A DNA stretch of 64,000 nt from Gambelia wislizenii. Taxonomy: Eukaryota; Chordata; Lepidosauria; Squamata; Crotaphytidae. The stretch is from positions 69,326,001 to 69,390,000 of the forward strand of contig JAUMIR010000003.1 of assembly GCA_030847615.1 (NCBI GenBank), read 5' to 3'. Position numbers and translations under genes: made by a program. Below the pieces are notes generated by a model, which saw nothing but the letters and a program-made list of their open reading frames with translations, ran no database searches and was not told the DNA's origin. This document shows positions 11,163 through 22,839 of the stretch, one piece after another (position 1 is the stretch's first letter; each line of letters begins with the position of its first letter).

Positions 11163-11408
11163 AGCCAGCATGTTACAGTGGTTTGAGCATTGGACTACAA
11201 CTCTGGAGTCCACGGTTTGAATTCTCGTTTAGCCATGGAAACCCACTGGGTGACCTTGGGCAAGACACTCTCTCAGCCTCAGAGAGAAGAAAAGGCAAAC
11301 CCCCTCTGAACAAATTTTGGCAAGAAAACTCCATGCTAAGTTTAGGTAAGAAAACCCTTAGGGTTGCCATAAGTCAGAAATGACTTGAAGGCACAAAACA
11401 ACAAAAAC
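11163..11408 (+). mobile_element. tRNA-headed squamate SINE
   Basis: The head contains a Pol III A-box-like TGGTTTGAGCATTGGAC and a B-box-like GGTTTGAATTC. The body follows (CCCACTGGGTGACCTTGGGC, then GGCAAACCCCCTCTGAA) and the tail reads CATAAGTCAGAAATGACTTG before an A/C-rich end. The same family is present in reverse at 36281-36468. Its body and tail are shared with the 5S-headed SINEs at 33786 and 40281. Confidence 0.85.
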
Positions 11409-12419
11409 TTTTTACATGTGTTCTGTAGCCCCATTTAGTCTCAGCTTTGATCCTGCAGCAGGGTATAGTGCAGTGGCATGTTGATGTCTGTTGTTCTTTT
11501 CACAGGGACTGCCATTTTTCTCCTTTTCAGAATGGAACATGCAGTCATATGTATTAACAAATAGTATGCACCTCAAAATGGTGCGGGGGGGGGGGAAGGA
11601 TCTGTGTTCCCTGTCATGGACAAATCAGTGCAGCAGGTACTATACAAGGGTGCTGCTACTTTGGCATGATCCAGGGGGACCAAGGGCTGATTGGCTTGAG
11701 AGAAATAACAGGCTGGATGGCCATCTGCCGAAGGTGCTTTGGTTGTGTATTCCTGCATGGCAGAGAGTTGGACTGGATTCTGGATTCTATGATTTTGTTA
11801 AATCTTTTGCTGTTGTTGCTGCTTCCAGGAAATCAGTCCCCAAGCCTTCCAGTGTGACTTTTTTGGGGATCTGGAGGGCTTCAGTGCAACCAACCAGCCC
11901 CCTACATCAAGTATTTGACTGGTGAGCAAGGTCCAGGGAATCTCATCAGAATCCCTCACACTATTCATCTGCTGAAAGAAAATCCAGGGGCAGTCTACAT
12001 GACAAAAAAAATCTGTTCCACATTTGAAAGATCTATAAAGTGTACATACGGCTGTTTGGATGCATTCATGTCTTTCAGAAGGGGGGCTAGCAAATCCCCC
12101 ATAAACTACATGGATTTGGTGTTTGGGAGGATAAGCAGATCTCAACCTAAAATCCGTACAGCCGCTTGAATTGTCAATCGTCTCTACACCCCGTTCACAC
12201 ACATACGAACAGGCAGTGTAATCTGATTGGCTGGCCGAGCACAGGGGGCAGGGCTAGCAAAGAGGGGAATTGGGAGCGGCCACCATGTTGGATTCCCAGC
12301 TAAGCGAGAGTCCGGTAAGTCCACGCAATTGAGATTTGTTTACATTTATTCATTTTTATTTTATATTGTAAATGCGGAGAACCGACTGTCCGCATAACAG
12401 GCACCTTTTTAAATAAATG

Positions 12420-13800
12420 AAAAAAGAGGCTGGGCTATTCTATGGAAATCAGGAAAAGGGAGGATGCGGGGGCTCCCTCTCTTGAAATATACTTTGAAGC
12501 AATACAGTTGTAAGAATATTAGATCTTGAATCTGATGACCAAAAAATTGGGTAATGATAGAAAAGCAAATTAATAATATGGAATATAGATCTATATTTCA
12601 AATTAAGGCAATTGGGCAAAAAATTAAAGAGAGAATAATTGGTCCTATGTGTGTAAATCTTCAGATTTGGGATAAATAGCGTAAGAGTTTATTAACAGAA
12701 AATTGGAAATGGCTCCCAATTGTATGTTTAAATAGAAATAATATTGAAGAAATAAGGAAAACATTAAAAAGAATAAAAGCAAAAGGCTATAAAAAATAGG
12801 AGATTTATATGATGGAACTGGGGTACCTATAGAGGAGAATGAGTTAATTTATTTAATTGGTACTCAATATTGGCTTCAGATAAGAGGAATTATAAAAATT
12901 TGTACAAAAATTAAGATTAACTGTTAAGGAAGAAATTACACCATTAGAGGGAATAATGAAAAGAAAATTAAACCAGGAAAAAGGCTTAATTGGCAAAATA
13001 TATAGGGCTATGTTAGAGACTAAATTTAATGTTGAAGAGGGGTTGATAGCTTGCTGGGACAAAGATTTATTAATAACTAGAGAGGAAATTAAAGTATGGA
13101 CTCAAGAAATAGTAAAGAATAAAAACTCAAAAGTAAAAGAACAAATGAAACTGAGGAGACGGTGGTATAAAACACCACACCAACTATCCTTTATAAATGG
13201 TTATTGTTCATCAAACTGTTGGCATGGCTATGGTATTAAAGGATCCTATATGCATATGTGGTGGGGTTGTCCCTTCATTCAGAAATTTTGGAGTGTAGTA
13301 AATAAAGAAATAAAAGGGATACTAGGGAAAGATATACAGCTCAGTAAAGAAAACAGTGTTACATTTAATTTGAGTAAAATGGGCCTGAATAAGAATGAAG
13401 AGTATGTGACAAAGCAAATATTAAAAGCAGCACATGCAGCTATTGCCCTGGGTTGGAAAGAAAAATTCAAGTGGTATATATCACATCTCGAAAAATATAT
13501 AGCAGAATTTCTATTATTTGACTTTTATAGAGAAAGAAGACTGAAATATATAGGACAGATAAAAGGAAGAAACCTGGAACAATAAATGGAAAATGGTGAT
13601 TCAAAAAGTTAACGAACAAGGGGGGAGTAATGCAATAACCAATGTGATTGCAACTATTACCCATATTATGGAAAATGTATCATGAAGAACAGATATATCC
13701 TCTGCGAAGGTGCTGAAGAGGGTGGGAGGGAGCAAATGAAAAATGTGATTATGTAATGTGTTATAAAATATTTAATTTTAAAAATTTTAAAAACAAAAAA
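12420..13800 (+). mobile_element. L1 LINE, 5'-truncated, ORF2 C-terminal part and 3' UTR
   Basis: Degenerate L1 ORF2 sequence begins near 12430, continues in broken frames and is longest open at 12956-13585. The 3' end is A-rich (TTTTAAAAACAAAAAAA near 13783-13800). The insertion splits the TIR element at 11988-13907, so it is the younger of the two. Confidence 0.82.
12956..13585 (+). pseudogene. L1 ORF2 C-terminal domain
   Basis: This 209-codon frame shows the C-terminal signature of L1 ORF2: GLIGKIYRAM near the start, RRRWYKTPHQL in the middle, and a cysteine/histidine cluster with HMWWGCPFIQKFW about residue 100. Active ORF2 is about 1,250 residues, so only the end past the RT domain is present. 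Upstream frames have stops. The domain binds RNA and helps target-primed reverse transcription in intact L1. Confidence 0.85.
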
Positions 13801-13922
13801 AGCAGCGGGAGATTTAAAACCGCTGCTTGGATCGCTTGCTCCAGGCAGCGGGGCAAGGGGGGGTGTCATACGGAGTTTATGTGGGTAAAAAAATCATGTA
13901 GGCAGATCATACACATTTGAAC

Positions 13923-14287
13923 TGTGAGCCCTCCATTACATATTACAGGAAGGTCATCTACACAGGAGACCTAGCCCCTCCCATTTGCCTATCCACAACT
14001 GTTACCACCTCACTAGGCATGGGGTGACATGGTGTGATATGATGTAAATGATCCATGATTGGTGTAAAAAGTTACAAGTGGATGTGTCCACACTGTCTGA
14101 CAAGGATAAAAGGGCCTTCCTTAGCCCCATTTCTCTGCTCCGAACCTCTCGGCACCCTGCTATAGCAGTTCTTTTCTGAAATCACTATCACAATAAAATT
14201 GGCTTTAGCCTTGAACCAAGAAACGGCTGGTCACTTTTCCTGTTTCACTGAAGCAAAGCTGACCTTCTCAAGGGCACGAAGGTCACA
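13923..14287 (+). repeat. ERV 5' LTR (365 bp)
   Basis: The LTR starts TGTGAGCC and ends GGTCACA. It holds a TATA-like GATAAAAGG at 14105-14113 and a polyadenylation signal AATAAA at 14192-14197, consistent with U3-R-U5 order. Downstream at 14294 a sequence beginning TGGTGCC is placed like a primer-binding site. It fits a His- or Met-type tRNA for only its first bases, so the primer is uncertain. The intact length equals the two surviving pieces of the 3' LTR (41 and 100 bp) plus the 224 bp missing there. Confidence 0.92.
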
Positions 14288-14876
14288 GCTTTTTGGTGCC
14301 TAGCACAAAGAGAAGCAGATAGGGGTGGAGAAATCACCCTACATTGGTCCCTCTGTCCAGGAGACCAGCATGGGAAGGCATTCCTCTGAAGACCAACTGA
14401 TCTGGCGGACATCGAGCTTTCAGCATCAGGCACCAACTCCCTTTTGTGACAAGACGAGGAGCCTCAAGGTGCGCTCCTGATCAGCGGAAAAGACGAGTCC
14501 CTACCTTCCTGATTCAAGGCTCTGAAATTCAGTCAGGGTTGAGGTTCGGAATCAGCGCGTTTGTGCTCAACCTCACCCTCTGATAAGTCCCCAAACAGTT
14601 ACGGACCGCCTCTTAGAGAGGTACCCTGGGCCTGAGACCAGATTGGGAATTCCCCTGTTTCAGACTTGTGGAGTGAATTTGTGTGCTTGGAGTGTATTTG
14701 AGATGTCTAATTGCAGACGAAGTGAGTGTGCACAGTTCTGAACTATCCATGAGGAAGACAGCCGGGAATGGGAGCAGAGACTGCCATTATTTCTGCCTGT
14801 CTTTGATTCTGTGTCTTCTTGTCTGTGAATCTGTGTTCTTTGAGAGTCTTGTGTGTTCATCTGGCTAGAGGAAGGG
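14288..14876 (+). other. ERV leader region
   Basis: This lies between the 5' LTR and the gag start. It should hold the primer site and packaging signal. Apart from TGGTGCC at 14294-14300 I recognise no specific element. Confidence 0.6.
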
Positions 14877-16440
14877 ATGGGCTCTAAAGCTTCAAGGGAG
14901 AAAAACCTGGGGGCGGGTTCCCCCATCACTCCCTTGAAGTGTGTTTTGCAAAATTGGAAGGAACTGGGGAAAGGGCTATCCAAAAAGCAAATGGTAAAAT
15001 ACTGCAATGAAACGTGGCCTCAATATAGGGTTCCTGGACTGTCTCAGTGGGATACAAATGGGACATTTGATAAGTTGGTGTTGCAGGCTTGGGTCAATTG
15101 GTTAAATTCTGTGGGAAAGACAGATGAAGAAGGGTACATGAGAGTGTTTAAGGATTCAAGCATTGGGTTTCCTGACCCTTATGACCTCCCGGACCGCGTA
15201 AAGGCAGTCATGGCCCTTGCTCTAGTAAAATCCCCCGAGTCTCATCAATCCCACCAGCTAAGGAAAAATAATTGGGATCTGCCGGACTATCTCCCTCCTC
15301 CTTACCCACAGCCGGCTCCTGCTGTAGGCCCAAGGACTGGCGAGTTGGTTGATTTCCCGCCTTCACCACCGCCTGTAAATCCGATTTTGAGAATGAAGAA
15401 TCTGAGATCACTACTACGCCCCTAGTGACTTGGTCACTGGAGCATCTGGGCCCTACAGATCTCTCCAGAAGGAACTGGCACAACTTATAAGAGACCAAGA
15501 AAATCTGGATGGGACCAAAGCTAAACAGACAGATGTAATTTCAGCAGGCAGCTCCTGTCGCGCTTTAGTGTCCATATACCCATTGAGGGAAGTCCTGGAT
15601 GGCAGAGGAGGGATTAGTTATGTTGACCATTCTCTGTCCAGCTTGGAAATTAGAGAATTCAAAAAGACAATGAAGCCCTTAACTGAAGACCCCATTGACG
15701 TGGCAGAGCAATTTTGAGAATTTCCGGGACCATCTATATATACCTGGAAAGAGTTAATGGCTATCCTCAATATTCTGTTCTCAGGAGAAGAATTGGTCAT
15801 AATCAGAAAGGCAGCCATGTTGGAATGGGAAAAGGCCCATCCTCCAGGTGCGGAGGGGGCCGTCCCTGCAGAACAAAAATATCCCAACCAGGACCCTCGG
15901 TGGAACAATACAGCGAAAGGAGATAGGCAGAAAACTGAGGATTTGAAAGCCCAGATCATTGCTGGCATTAAACATTCAGTTCCTCAGGCACCAAACCCCA
16001 TAAGGCCTTTGATAGCCAACAGGAAAAGGATGAATCGCCTTCTGCTTTTCTCCAGAGGCTGAAGGAATGGGCAATAAAGTATTCTGGGCTAGATGTAAAT
16101 AGTGGCCATGGACAAAGCTTGTTAGTTTTTCATTTTGTCACCAGAGCTTGGCCTGATATTAGAACTAAGCTCCAGAAGTTGGAAGATTGGAATATGAAGG
16201 ATATAGGTGAATTGTTGAGAATAGCAGAGAAGGTTTATGTGCAAAGGGATGAAGAAAAACAGAAACAAAAGGCCAGGGTGATGGCAGTGACAATGCAGAA
16301 AGCCCAGCCAGCAATGGGTCAGGGACCTGGAGGACACGGAAGGGGAATGTCAAGAGGAGGAGTGAAAGGATAAAGGTTGGGAAAATTGCAGTGTGCGTAC
16401 TGCAAGCAGTTTGAACATTGGTGAGCTCAGTGTCCTCAGA
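14877..16440 (+). pseudogene. gag: ERV gag (broken)
   Basis: The ATG at 14877 is followed by GSKAS, a plausible myristoylation start for a matrix protein. The upstream in-frame ATG at 14853 would lose that signal. The first frame runs to a stop at 15423-15425. Capsid-like sequence continues in other frames (15430-15717, 15757-16062, 16119-16373). The nucleocapsid knuckle at 16392-16433 keeps the C-x2-C-x4-H-x4-C spacing, but a TGA lies inside it and a TAA at 16371 precedes it. Intact Gag builds the particle; this copy cannot make a full one. Confidence 0.88.
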
Positions 16441-16616
16441 GAAACAAGGGAATGGGCAGAGGGAACTCTTTCTCTAATCCCTCGGCCCCACCTTTCAATC
16501 CACAGCGCGAAGTAACCCATCTGGCATCAGTCGCGACCCCCCAGGGTGATTCTTGGACAGAATGAGGAGGTCAGGGGCCCAGCATTCCACCCCCAGAGCC
16601 CCGGGTAACTCTGAGG

Positions 16617-17613
16617 GTGGGCAATGAAAATCAAGAATTCTTAATAGATACCGGAGCAGCCATCTCTGCTGTTATATGCCCATTACCTGTCTCCGTAGAG
16701 AAACAAGTGGCCGTTGGAGGAGCTACTGGTAGCCAATCTGTAGTCTCCTATGCCCCAACTGAATGCCAAATTGGACACCAAAAATTAAAAGCGCCTTTCT
16801 TACTGCTCCCAGAAGCCCATGTGATTTTGCTGGGGAGAGACTTGTTGTGTTTAACCAGGGCATGCATAGAGTTTGAAGAAGATGCCACTAACACAATGAC
16901 CTTCAGGACTCCTATAGACTTTTGGCGAGGCCCAGCACCCCCAGTAGCAACCACAAAGGTCATGAATATCACCCCTATAAGTGTTACTTCTACTGTCCTT
17001 TCTCAAATCCCTCCAGGAATTTGGGATACAGGTCTCCCAGGACTGGCAGTTACTGCAGAGCCAGTAAAAATCAAGCTAAGAGAGGGAGCACAACCTGTAT
17101 GCCTGTCCCAATATAAGATTCGTCCATATCTCAGAAAAGGACTGGTCAAGCTAATAGAAAAATTAGTTGAAGGGGGTGTTATTATTCAAGGGCCAGTTGA
17201 TTGCAGTCCTTGAAACACTCCCATTCTGGCAGTCCAAAAGCTTTCAGGGGATCGTCTTGTGCATGATCTGCGGGCTGTAAACTCTGCTACCCAAGATCTA
17301 CCTCAGCTAGTTCCTGACCCCTACACACTGCTCAGTGTTCCGTCACCTGCGCACTCCTGGTTTATGGTTTTGGACTTAAAAGATGCCTTCTTTTGCATCC
17401 CACTTCACCCTGAAAGCCAGAAAATATTTGCCTTCTCTTACCCCTTGGATGAGAGTGGAAATGTCCGAAGAGCGATGCAGACTAGATTGCCTCAAGGAAT
17501 CAAGAATTCACCTGTCCTTTTTGGTCAAGCTTTAGCCCAGGATCTTCTAGACTGGCCTCGGAAACAGAACACCATTTTGCTTCAATATATAGATGACTTG
17601 CTTCTGGTGACTG
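16617..17613 (+). pseudogene. pol: ERV protease and N-terminal reverse transcriptase
   Basis: The protease active site DTGA is at 16647-16658 and LLGRDLL follows near residue 70. RT fingers and palm continue after a stop near 17213 and through 17259-17613, ending with the polymerase box YIDD at 17586-17597. The reading is cut there by the CR1 insertion and resumes in register at 20114. The protease lies in the same frame as the last gag frame, as in gamma-type viruses that suppress a stop between them. The accumulated stops make this inactive. Confidence 0.9.
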
Positions 17614-20107
17614 GAGGAATTGGATGATGCCTTTCTAGAACAGGTGAACACACATGCAGAAAGGAGAGATGTAGTAGTGATGGGTGACTTCAACTATCCT
17701 GATATTTGCTGGCAATCTAACTCAACCAAAACTTCAACGTCTAGCAAATTCCTTACTTGCCTAGAAGACAATTTCATGGTCCAAAAGGTGGAAGAGGCGA
17801 CAAGGAGGTCAGCTATTTTAGATCTGATCCTAACCATCAGGGATGACCTGGTTAATGGGGTGCAAATGGTGGGATCCTTAGGTGAGAGTGATCATGTTCT
17901 CCTGGAGTTTGTTATACAACGGAAAGGAGAAGCCAGGCATAGTCAGACATGCATTCTCGACTTTAGGAGAGCTGATTTCAATAAACTCAGGGAAATACTG
18001 GGGTGATCCCATGGTCAGGAATACTAAAAGAGAAGAGACCTCAAGACGGATGGGATTTTCTCAAAAGGGAGATACTGAAGGCACAATTTCAAACAATACC
18101 ATTGAGGAAGAAAAATGGGAGGTGTCTCAAGAAACCAGGATGGATGACTAAAGAACTTTCAATGGAGCTAAGTTTTAAATGGAACATGTATAGGAAATGG
18201 AAAAAGGGGGAAATCACCAAAGAAGAATTCAAACAGATAACGAACACGTGTAGGGGTAAAGTCAGAAAAGCTAAAGCGCAGAATGAGCTCAGGCTTGCTA
18301 GGGAGATTAAGAACAATAAAAAGGGTTTTTTGGGGGCTACATCCGCAGCAAAAGGAGGAAGAAGGAAATGATAGGGCCACTACGCGGAGAAGATGGCAAA
18401 ATGCTAACAGGAGACAGAGAAAAGGCAGAATTACTCAACACCTGATTTGCCTCAGTGTTTTCAGAAAAGGAAAAGGGGTATCAATCTGAGGAGAATGGAA
18501 CAGAGGACACAATAGTGGAAATCGAGCTCAGAATAAGCAAAGAGGTAGTACAGAAATACCTTCTTAATCTAAATGAATTTAAATCTCCAGGACCAGATGA
18601 ACTACATCCAAGAGTATTAAAAGAGCTGGCAAATGTGATCTCAGAGCCATTGGCAATAATCTTTGAGAACTCTTGGAGAACAGGAGAAGTCCCAGCAGAC
18701 TGGAGGAGGGCAAACATCCCCATCTTCAAAAAGGGGGAAAAAGAGGATCCAAACAATTATCGTCCAGTTAGTCTGACATCAATACCAGGGAAGATTCTAG
18801 AGCAGAACATTAAACAGAGAGTCTGTGAACATTTAGAAGGCAATGCCATAATCACAAAAAGTCAACATGGGTTTCAGAGTAACAAGTCATGCCAGACTAA
18901 ACTGATCTCTTTTTTTGATAAAGTTACCAGCTTGGTAGATGAAGGGAACGATGTGGATATCACATACCTTGATTTCAGTAAGGCCTTTGACAAGGTTCCC
19001 CATGACATTCGTGCAAACAAGTTTGTAAAATGTGGGCTAGACAAGTTAACTGTTCAATGGATTTATAATTGGTTGACCAGCTGAACCCAAGGGTGCTCAG
19101 CAGTGGCTCCTCTTCGTCTTGGAAAGATGTGACCAGTGGGGTGCCACAGGGTTCTGTCCTGGGCCCAGTGCTATTCAACATCTTTATCAATGACTTGGAT
19201 GAGGGAATTAGGGGCATATTTCTCAAATTTGCAGATGACACCAAATTAGGAGGAGTAGCTAATACCCTAGAGGACAGGATCAAAATTCAGAATGACCTGG
19301 ATAGACTGGAGAGCTGGGCCAAAGCTAACAAAATGAAATTCAATACGGAGAAATATAAAGTACTGCACTTAGGGCGGAAAAATGAAATGCATAGATATAG
19401 GATGGGAGAGACCTGGCTGAACAAGACTACATGCGAAAGGGATCTAGGAGTCCTAGTAGACCAAAAGTTGAACATGAGTCAACAGTGTTATGCGGCAGCT
19501 AAAAAGGCCAATGCGATTTTGGGCTGTATCAATATAAGTATAGTGTCTAGATCAAGGGAAGTAATAGTGCCGCTCTGTTCTGCCTTGGTCAGACCTCACC
19601 TAGAATACTGTGTCCAGTTCTGGGCACCACAATTCAAAAAGGATATTGACAAATTGGAGCATGTCCAGAGAAGGGCAACTAAAATGGTGAAAGGTCTGGA
19701 AACCATGCCTTATGAGGAGAGATTTAGGGAGCTGGGTATGTTTAGCCTGGAAAAAAGACAGTTAAGAGGCGATATGATAGCCCTGTTTAAGTATTTGAAG
19801 GGATGTCACGCTGAGGATGGAGCAGGTTTGTTTTCTGCTGCTCCAGAGACTGGAACACAGAGCAATGGATGCAAGCTCCAGGAACAGAGATTCCACCTCA
19901 ACATTAGGAGGAATGTTTTGACAGTCAGAGCTGTTCAGCAGTGGAACACACTCCCGAAGCGTGGTGGGGTCTCCTTCCTTGGAGGTCTTTAAACAGAGGC
20001 TGGATTGCCATCTGTTGGGGATGTTTTGATCAAGATTTCCTGCGTGGCAGGGGGTTGGACTGGATGGCCCTCGTGGTCTCTTCCAACTCTACAATTCTAT
20101 GATTCTA
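17614..20107 (+). mobile_element. CR1 LINE inserted in ERV pol
   Basis: This is a 5'-truncated CR1 beginning inside the endonuclease and ending in the CR1 octamer tail (ATTCTATGATTCTATG). The hexamer TGACTG is present at both junctions (17608-17613 and 20108-20113). Removing the insert joins the ERV RT directly after YIDDLLLVT. It must be younger than the provirus. Confidence 0.93.
17620..19992 (+). pseudogene. CR1 ORF2: endonuclease end and reverse transcriptase (broken)
   Basis: The frame at 17620-18006 holds the endonuclease block VVVMGDFNYPDICW, whose GDFN is intact. The frame at 18455-19084 holds the RT start (FKSPGPDELHPRVLKELA, then KSQHGFQSNKSC and FSKAFDKVPHDI). The frame at 19069-19992 holds [15 protein letters not shown], the intact catalytic FADDTKLGG and the CR1 C-terminus. 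Frame changes near 18006-18455 and at the stop near 19081 separate them. Confidence 0.9.
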
Positions 20108-20113
20108 TGACTG

Positions 20114-22506
20114 AGTCTCAATCTGCCTGCAAAGAAGAGACTGTCTCACCCCTAACTTTCCTGCTCAAGCATGGATACCAGGCCTCCAAGAAAAAGGCCC
20201 AGTTAGTCCAGCCCAAAGTCTGCTTCTTGGGACATGACATCTCTGTGGGAAAGTGAGCCTTGGCTCCTGAGAGGACTGAAGCAATTATTTGGATATCAAA
20301 GCCCCAGACTGTCAAAGAACTCATCATTCTTGGGTCTGACTGGGTTCTGCAGGTTATGTATTTGGGACTATGGAAATCTGTCTAAACCTGTGTATTCCAT
20401 CATGGCTGAATCTGAAAAGGCTGACCATAGCCTGCCCCCTGAAGACCCAATAATCAAAACTGTGACAGACCAGCTGAAAGACCGTCTAGCCTCTGCTCCG
20501 GCTTTGCACCTCCCTAATCCTGCAGAGCCCTTCATTCTCTTCGTAGCAGAACAGGAGGGAGGGGCTAAGGCAATGCTCACTCAACCATCAGACCTGGCAC
20601 CAAACGTGATTGCTTACTTCAGCAAAAACCTAGATGACACTGCTCAGTGGTGGCCTGCCTATCTGAGAGCAGTGGCAGCGGCCACTCTCAAATTGACCTT
20701 TGGAGGACAGCTAATGGTATACTCTTCACATACTCTTCGCTCCATACTGGAACTACGAGGACCAACCTGGATGACATCAGTCTGCTTAGCAAAGTGCCAA
20801 GCCACCATGCTGGAGGATGGAAGAGTCTCCGTGCTTAAAATTGAAAGGACTAACCCAGCAGAGTACCTTCCTGAGATTCCCAGATGTGAATTCAGCAAGC
20901 CACTCCATGATTGCGTGACCACTATAGACTTCCAAACTAAATCACAACCAGATCTCTCCAAAACTCCCCTGCACAATTCGGATGTTATCTGGTTCACTGA
21001 TGGCTCCAGTTTTGTAGAACAAGGAATCCGACGCACTGGATGGGCTGTAGTGGACCACCTTGGGATGCTCATACAATCTGAAGCTCTCTCCTTACTTCTT
21101 GTTCAGCTCAAAGAGCAGAATTAGAGGCCATGATTCAAGTGACCCGACATGCAAAAGGTCTGCATGCCACCATCTACACTGATTCCAAATATGTTTGGGG
21201 AATTGTCCATGCTCATGCTCAGCTTTGGCAAGAAAAGGGACTGTCAGACCAATATGATAGTCCTATCAAACATAGAAATGGAATAAAAGAGCTATTGGAA
21301 TCAGTTCATTTACCACTAGAACTTGCCATTGTTCATTACAGAGGGCATCAGAAAGAGGATTCAGAAGTTGCCAAAGGAAGCCGACTCGCTGATGAGCAAG
21401 CGAAACTGGCAGCATGAAGAGAGTTTGCTCAAGGATGCACCGTGGACACCGTAGTCATTCCAGTGCCACCTGAGAAGCCACCATACGCTCCTGAGGACTA
21501 CACCTTAGCTAAAAGTACAGGGTATCGTCAAGTCCAGAGCTGGCTTATTCATCCTGAAACCAACCGAATTTGGATCCCAGCTTCAGTTCAGCAACCACTG
21601 ACTGAGAAAATCCATCAACAGACCCACCTGGGAGAAGAAGCACTGATACACTTATGGAGGAGATATTTTGATGGACCCTCCATAAGACCAATTTTAGCAT
21701 CTATTGTTCACACTTGCGAAATTTGCCAACAGGTTAATCCTGCTCATGGAAATAATCCAGACAGGGCTAGAAGACATCTGTATAACCCATCTATCTATCC
21801 AGGACAATATTGGCAAATTGACTTTACTGAATTCCCTAGAGTCCTGGGATTTCGGTACCTGTTAGTCCTTGTTTGTAAGTTTTCAGGATGGGTTGAGTCT
21901 TTCCCATGTAGAACCTGTAAAGCAAGGGAAGTTGTAAAACACGTGTTGGAATCTATCCTGCCTTGCTGGTCCCTCCCATGTGGACTTGACTCTGATCAGG
22001 AACCTCATTTTACTTCACAGGTTTCACAAAAATTAATGAAGGCACTTACCATCACTTGGAAATTTCATTCCCCTTGCCATCCTCAAGCGAGCGGGATGGT
22101 GGAGTGGATGAACTCCACATTTAAGACTCACCTGACTAAGATTTCCTTAGAAACTGACCTACCTTGGCTCAAGGCATTGCCTCTGGCCCTTACAAATGCT
22201 AGAATCACTCCCAAATGTCCTTCAGAACTCTCCCCTTTTGAGAGAGTATTCGGTCGTCCTTGGCCCAGCCAAATCTGTCCAGGACAGCTGAGGGGGGAGG
22301 TTGAGATAGGAGATGCTGTTTTACAAAAATATGTCCGTTGTCTGGGTACTGCTCTGGCCTCTGTTTGTTCTTTATCCTTGCAGGAAAGACCCTTCAACCT
22401 TGATGGTCCGGTGCACCATATTCAGCCTGGTGATTGGGTGGTCATAAAGATCGGGGAAGACAACCCTTATCCCCTGCATGGACCAGACCTGCCCAAGTGC
22501 TGTTGA
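20114..22506 (+). pseudogene. pol: ERV pol remainder: RT end, RNase H, integrase
   Basis: RT sequence resumes at 20114 with a KHGYQASKKKAQL block and FLGHDIS, then the connection domain (20234-20900). RNase H starts with WFTDGSSF near 20991 and continues after a stop at 21122, with YTDSKYVWG near 21178 and a final HRGHQ-like block. Integrase (21442-22506) has the N-terminal H-x-H and C-x2-C zinc site (CEICQQ near 21717). Its catalytic Asp, Asp, Glu residues are recognisable in QIDFTE (about 21820), LDSDQE (about 21985) and MVEWMN (about 22100). A GDWVVIK block follows near 22430. Stops at 20254 and 21122-21124 inactivate the chain. Confidence 0.9.
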
Positions 22507-22839
22507 CAACTGATACTGCAATTAAAGTTCAAGGTCACAAAACCTGGATTCACCATTCCAAGGTTAAAAAAGTGCCGGAACCCAGAAGATAGAAGGTGAT
22601 TCAAGAGGATGCTAGCGATGGACTTAAGTTACTGTTTAAACGAAATGCATCTGACTCCTGATTCTTCAAAGACTTTATTTCTCAGAGTCACTCCAGAGGC
22701 TGACTCCTGAGACTTAAGGATCGGATTTTGAATTGTGCCTAGTAACTACTGTGAGACTTACTGCACTGACTTACAAAACTTTATGATCTGACCTTTTGCC
22801 ATTATGAAGTGCCTGTTTTTGTATTGTTAATCACCTGTG

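Larger units (their letters stand above)
11988..13907. mobile_element. TIR element of the TCTAGAC-end family, split by an L1
   Basis: The left end (GGGGCAGTCTACATGAC, from about 11987) is an inverted match to the right end (TCATGTAGGCAGATC, ending about 13907). The internal block at 12226-12300 (CTGATTGGCTGGCC, then GCCACCATGTTGGATT) matches that of the copies at 56110-57286. Without the L1 (12420-13800) the element is about 540 bp, close to its relatives. GAGTCCG|GTAAGT near 12312 resembles a splice donor following the Kozak-like ATG at 12284. The exact outer borders are uncertain because I could not fix a TSD. Confidence 0.65.

Noticed and set aside
11163..11408. tRNA gene
   Set aside because: A and B boxes are present but no cloverleaf is supported, and a SINE body follows.
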